Below, piece by piece: positions 7,441 through 9,004 of a DNA stretch of 9,004 nucleotides. Both the position numbers and the translations under genes were made by a program. The stretch covers positions 1-9,004 of the forward strand of contig CAMDVY010000094.1 in the NCBI GenBank assembly GCA_945878745.1. Direction: 5' to 3'. Position 1 is the first letter of the stretch. Every line of letters starts with the position of its first letter. The notes beneath the pieces are model-generated. The model saw only the letters and a program-made list of their open reading frames with translations. It ran no database searches and was not told the DNA's origin. The stretch is from Klebsiella pneumoniae (GTDB taxonomy: Bacteria > Pseudomonadota > Gammaproteobacteria > Pseudomonadales > Azotimanducaceae).

Positions 7441-8399
7441 CCGCGCTTGTCACCATCGACCGACTGGTCAAGTACTTCGAACTCGGCCGAGGCAAGCGAG
7501 TGCACGCTGTTGATGGTGTGTCCCTGGAAATCGCCGAGCGGGAGATCGTCGGTCTGGTCGGTGAGAGTGGCTCCGGCAAGTCCACGTTGGGCAAGACCAT
7601 CCTCGGGCTCCATGACAAAACCGCAGGAACCGTGACGTGGCGTGGTGAACAGCTGCCTGCGGTGTATCGACCCCAGGACTTCCATCGTTACGCTCCAAAG
7701 ATGCAGATGATCTTTCAGGATCCTTATTCATCGCTCAATCCACGCATGACGGTGGGTGAGATCATCGGCGAAGGCCTGCAACTTCATACCCGTCAGACCA
7801 ACAGCGAAATTCGCGACAAGGTTGCGAACTGGCTGGTGCGGGTTGGCCTGCAACCCGACCACATGTCACGGTACCCGCATGAGTTTTCTGGCGGACAACG
7901 CCAGCGGATCGGCATTGCTCGCGCGCTGATCCTGCAACCCGAATTCGTCGTCTGTGATGAACCGATTTCGGCCCTCGATGTTTCGGTTCAGGCGCAGGTG
8001 GTGAATCTGCTCGATGAATTGAAGCAGGAACTGGGGCTTACCCTGCTCTTCATCGCCCATGATCTGTCGATGGTGCGCTATGTGAGCGATCGCATGGCGG
8101 TGATGTACCTCGGCAGCCTGGTGGAGACCGGGCCGAGCGACGGCGTCTTCTTTTCGCCAATGCACCCGTATACACAAGTGCTCATCGCTTCGAATCCGGA
8201 ACCCGATCCAGTCCATGAGCGAAGTCGGGCATCAACCACGATTCAGGGGGAGATTCCTTCTCCCGTCAACGTCCCCGCCGGCTGCCGGTTTGCGGAACGT
8301 TGCCCGCACGTGATGCCCACGTGTCGCACCACAACGCCTGTGCTCACACCGCTCAAGGCATCTCCTGACCGTCTGGTGGCTTGTTTCCTCTACGACTGA
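7437..8399 (+). CDS. oppF: Oligopeptide ABC transporter ATP-binding protein OppF
   Basis: This is the second ATPase of the importer and forms a heterodimer with OppD. It has 320 residues from the GTG start, which overlaps the oppD stop as GTGA. Walker A GESGSGKS is at 42-49. The Q-loop is in MIFQDPYSSLNPR (91-103), where the YSSLNPR form is characteristic of OppF/DppF. The signature is SGGQRQR (151-157), Walker B VVCDEP (171-176), the D-loop SALDVSVQAQ (178-187) and the switch His208 (FIAHD). The C-terminal extension starts near HPYTQVLI (243-250) and carries four cysteines at 283, 289, 296 and 316 in the same arrangement as OppD. All catalytic motifs are intact. It is the last gene of the operon. 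I see no clear intrinsic terminator directly after its stop. Confidence 0.94.
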   Translation: MTALVTIDRLVKYFELGRGKRVHAVDGVSLEIAEREIVGLVGESGSGKSTLGKTILGLHDKTAGTVTWRGEQLPAVYRPQDFHRYAPKMQMIFQDPYSSLNPRMTVGEIIGEGLQLHTRQTNSEIRDKVANWLVRVGLQPDHMSRYPHEFSGGQRQRIGIARALILQPEFVVCDEPISALDVSVQAQVVNLLDELKQELGLTLLFIAHDLSMVRYVSDRMAVMYLGSLVETGPSDGVFFSPMHPYTQVLIASNPEPDPVHERSRASTTIQGEIPSPVNVPAGCRFAERCPHVMPTCRTTTPVLTPLKASPDRLVACFLYD

Positions 8400-8449
8400 A
8401 GCCCCGGTCGCCTTTCCTGCCCCGGTCTTTCCCCACTCCAAACCTGTCC

Positions 8450-8476
8450 TCAAGTTATCGCGCCGGAAGACGACAA
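8450..8476 (+). promoter_or_regulatory. Candidate sigma-28 (FliA)-type promoter
   Basis: TCAAGTTA (8450-8457) and GACGACAA (8469-8476) are compared with the flagellar sigma consensus TAAAGTTT-N11-GCCGATAA. The -35 side differs at two positions (TCAA for TAAA, a variant I recall from gammaproteobacteria, and the last base). The -10 side matches 6 of 8. The spacing is exactly the consensus. It points toward the small ORF at 8703. No flagellar or chemotaxis gene is in the window to support the call, and a chance match is possible. Confidence 0.4.
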
Positions 8477-8600
8477 CCTGCTCTGCCGATGGCTTACACG
8501 TCGATCCGCCAACCGAGCACCGGTGACCCGTGCCTTGCATGATGAAATCGTGGTCTGGTTCACGGATCGCCTCAGTTGTCTGATTAAGATCGGAACTGAA

Positions 8601-8624
8601 GTCTCGTAGAGCAATCCGCGAGAC
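8601..8624 (+). other. Hairpin in the leader region
   Basis: GTCTCG (8601-8606) is perfectly complementary to CGAGAC (8619-8624) with a 12-base loop. It lies within the putative leader of the small ORF. No T-run follows, so it is not a standard terminator. The stem is short, and significance is uncertain without conservation. Confidence 0.35.
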
Positions 8625-8640
8625 GAAGACGGACGCACAT

Positions 8641-8667
8641 GACCGCCGTGTTGAATCACAGGTGGTC
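8641..8667 (+). other. Longer hairpin just upstream of the small ORF's ribosome binding site
   Basis: GACCGCC (8641-8647) pairs with GGTGGTC (8661-8667) through six Watson-Crick pairs and one G-U. The stem continues as GTG/CAC (8648-8650 with 8657-8659) past a single bulged A, giving ten pairs around a TTGAAT loop. It ends about 20 bases before the Shine-Dalgarno sequence. It could stabilise the 5' end or affect translation, but no known riboswitch or leader class is recognised. Confidence 0.45.
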
Positions 8668-8688
8668 ATCCCAAGGACAGTCGAAAAC

Positions 8689-8693
8689 AAGGA
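8689..8693 (+). promoter_or_regulatory. Ribosome binding site of the small acidic ORF
   Basis: AAGGA is placed 9 bases before the ATG at 8703. Together with the clean downstream frame it is the main support that the 54-codon ORF is translated. The first two codons are both ATG; spacing slightly favours the first. Confidence 0.6.
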
Positions 8694-8702
8694 AATCGAC
8701 AA

Positions 8703-8867
8703 ATGATGGACCCACACGCCGCAGCACTGGCCGAAGCACCCTATGTGGAAGAATTCTTCGATGAATTCGAAGAAGAAGAGCCCTTCGAGAGCTTCCCCCC
8801 CGAGTATCTGATGAAGGCCATGGTGGACGCGCTCGACCGGTTGAAGAACTTCAACCCCTTCGAATAG
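8703..8867 (+). CDS. Small highly acidic hypothetical protein (54 residues)
   Basis: I do not recognise this protein. The sequence starts MMDPHAAALAEAPYVEEF and ends RLKNFNPFE. It has 11 Glu and 4 Asp against only 3 Lys/Arg, so it is strongly negative. It also has 7 Phe, mostly alternating with acidic residues at 16-31 (for example EEFFDEFEEEE). Residues 34-49 look like a short amphipathic helix (EYLMKAMVDALDRLKN). There is no signal peptide, membrane segment or cysteine. A well-placed AAGGA site precedes the ATG. The Glu/Phe codon runs create a perfect 8-bp RNA hairpin (8754-8761 with 8767-8774, loop TGAAT) inside the ORF. Acidity and aromatic spacing suggest a small binding or regulatory protein, but this is a guess. 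It ends 23 bases before the convergent tRNA gene. It could still be non-coding RNA with a chance ORF. Confidence 0.6.
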   Translation: MMDPHAAALAEAPYVEEFFDEFEEEEPFESFPPEYLMKAMVDALDRLKNFNPFE

Positions 8868-8890
8868 AACATCAATTCGCAGCAGAAAAT

Positions 8891-8966
8891 TGGAGCGGGA
8901 CGCGGGACTTGAACCCGCCACCTACAGCTTGGGAAGCTGTCGCTCTACCAGATGAGCTAGTCCCGC
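8891..8966 (-). tRNA. tRNA-Gly (anticodon CCC)
   Basis: The 76-base cloverleaf on the - strand is complete. The acceptor stem GCGGGAC pairs with GTCCCGC, the D-arm holds the GGTAGAGC box, and the anticodon stem is ACAGC/GCTGT. The loop TTCCCAA gives anticodon CCC, which reads GGG glycine codons. The T-arm contains GGGTTCAAGTCCC. The discriminator base is T and the CCA end is encoded, as in most gammaproteobacterial tRNA genes. The anticodon arm closely resembles E. coli glyU. The promoter must lie right of the window or beyond the hairpin at 8979, since none is visible in the 38 bases upstream. Confidence 0.96.
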
Positions 8967-8978
8967 ATCTTTGAACAA

Positions 8979-9001
8979 GCGTCTGCCAAAAACGCAGACG
9001 C
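8979..9001. other. Perfect 8-bp hairpin upstream of the tRNA, possible terminator or processing structure
   Basis: GCGTCTGC (8979-8986) pairs perfectly with GCAGACGC (8994-9001) around the loop CAAAAAC. Read on the - strand it sits 12 bases before the tRNA 5' end, followed by TTGTTCAAA, which is too mixed for a classic terminator tail. Read on the + strand, any T-run would lie past the window edge. It may end an upstream - strand transcript, end the small-ORF transcript, or be a spacer structure in a tRNA precursor. Confidence 0.45.
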
Positions 9002-9004
9002 GAC

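Larger units (their letters stand above)
8400..8702 (+). other. Intergenic region with promoter-like and hairpin elements
   Basis: These 303 bases separate oppF from a small ORF. No convincing coding sequence is seen. The first part is pyrimidine-rich and contains a 9-base direct repeat GCCCCGGTC (8401-8409 and 8419-8427), but no GC hairpin with a T-run, so oppF may end by Rho or further downstream. A sigma-28-like promoter match lies at 8450-8476, and hairpins at 8601-8624 and 8641-8667 precede the ribosome binding site of the small ORF. If the promoter is real, most of the region is a leader of about 210 bases, or a separate small RNA. Confidence 0.6.

Noticed and set aside
8401..8430. Possible intrinsic terminator after oppF, suggested by GC-rich blocks and a TTT
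   Set aside because: The two GCCCCGGTC blocks are direct repeats, not inverted, so they cannot form a stem with each other.
8576..8604. Possible sigma-70 promoter with TTGTCT as -35
   Set aside because: At 17-base spacing the -10 would be AAGTCT, a poor match to TATAAT.
8748..8768. Palindrome GAAGAATTCTTC and two GAATTC sites as a protein-binding operator
   Set aside because: They fall inside the small ORF and are explained by repeated Glu-Phe codons (GAA/TTC).
8232..8921. A 229-codon open frame on the - strand over the oppF end, the intergenic region and the tRNA
   Set aside because: Its start lies inside the tRNA-Gly gene and it runs antisense through oppF; no domain or ribosome binding site supports it.

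Overview
The window looks like chromosomal DNA of a proteobacterium, most likely a gammaproteobacterium. The reasons are moderately high GC with GC-rich third codon positions, a glyU-like tRNA-Gly(CCC) with an encoded CCA end, and the protein families present. I cannot name a genus. There is no sign of phage, insertion sequence or CRISPR material.

Positions 3-8399 hold seven densely packed genes on the + strand with junctions of +6, +14, +29, -4, -8 and -4 bases, so they look like one transcription unit that begins upstream of the window. The first two are a MoxR-type AAA+ ATPase (its N-terminus lies off the left edge) and a CoxE-like protein with a von Willebrand A (VWA) domain and an intact metal-binding (MIDAS) motif. 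Such pairs act as chaperone-like modules that mature or assemble other protein complexes. The next five encode a complete oligopeptide ABC importer in the order oppA-oppB-oppC-oppD-oppF: substrate-binding protein, two permeases and two ATPases. OppA captures peptides in the periplasm, OppB/OppC form the channel, and OppD/OppF power uptake.

Two importer parts are unusual. OppA has a long N-terminal hydrophobic segment and no lipobox. OppC carries about 160 extra residues between its first and second membrane segments, and part of that insert reads like a fibronectin type III fold. oppD and oppF both appear to start at GTG codons that overlap the preceding stop and share a similar initiation context.

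Positions 8400-8702 are non-coding but not featureless. They contain a match to the sigma-28 (FliA) promoter pattern with exact spacing, and two hairpins ahead of a ribosome binding site. The site serves a small ORF for a very acidic 54-residue protein (8703-8867). A tRNA-Gly(CCC) gene on the - strand (8891-8966) converges on this ORF, and a perfect 8-bp hairpin follows at the right edge.
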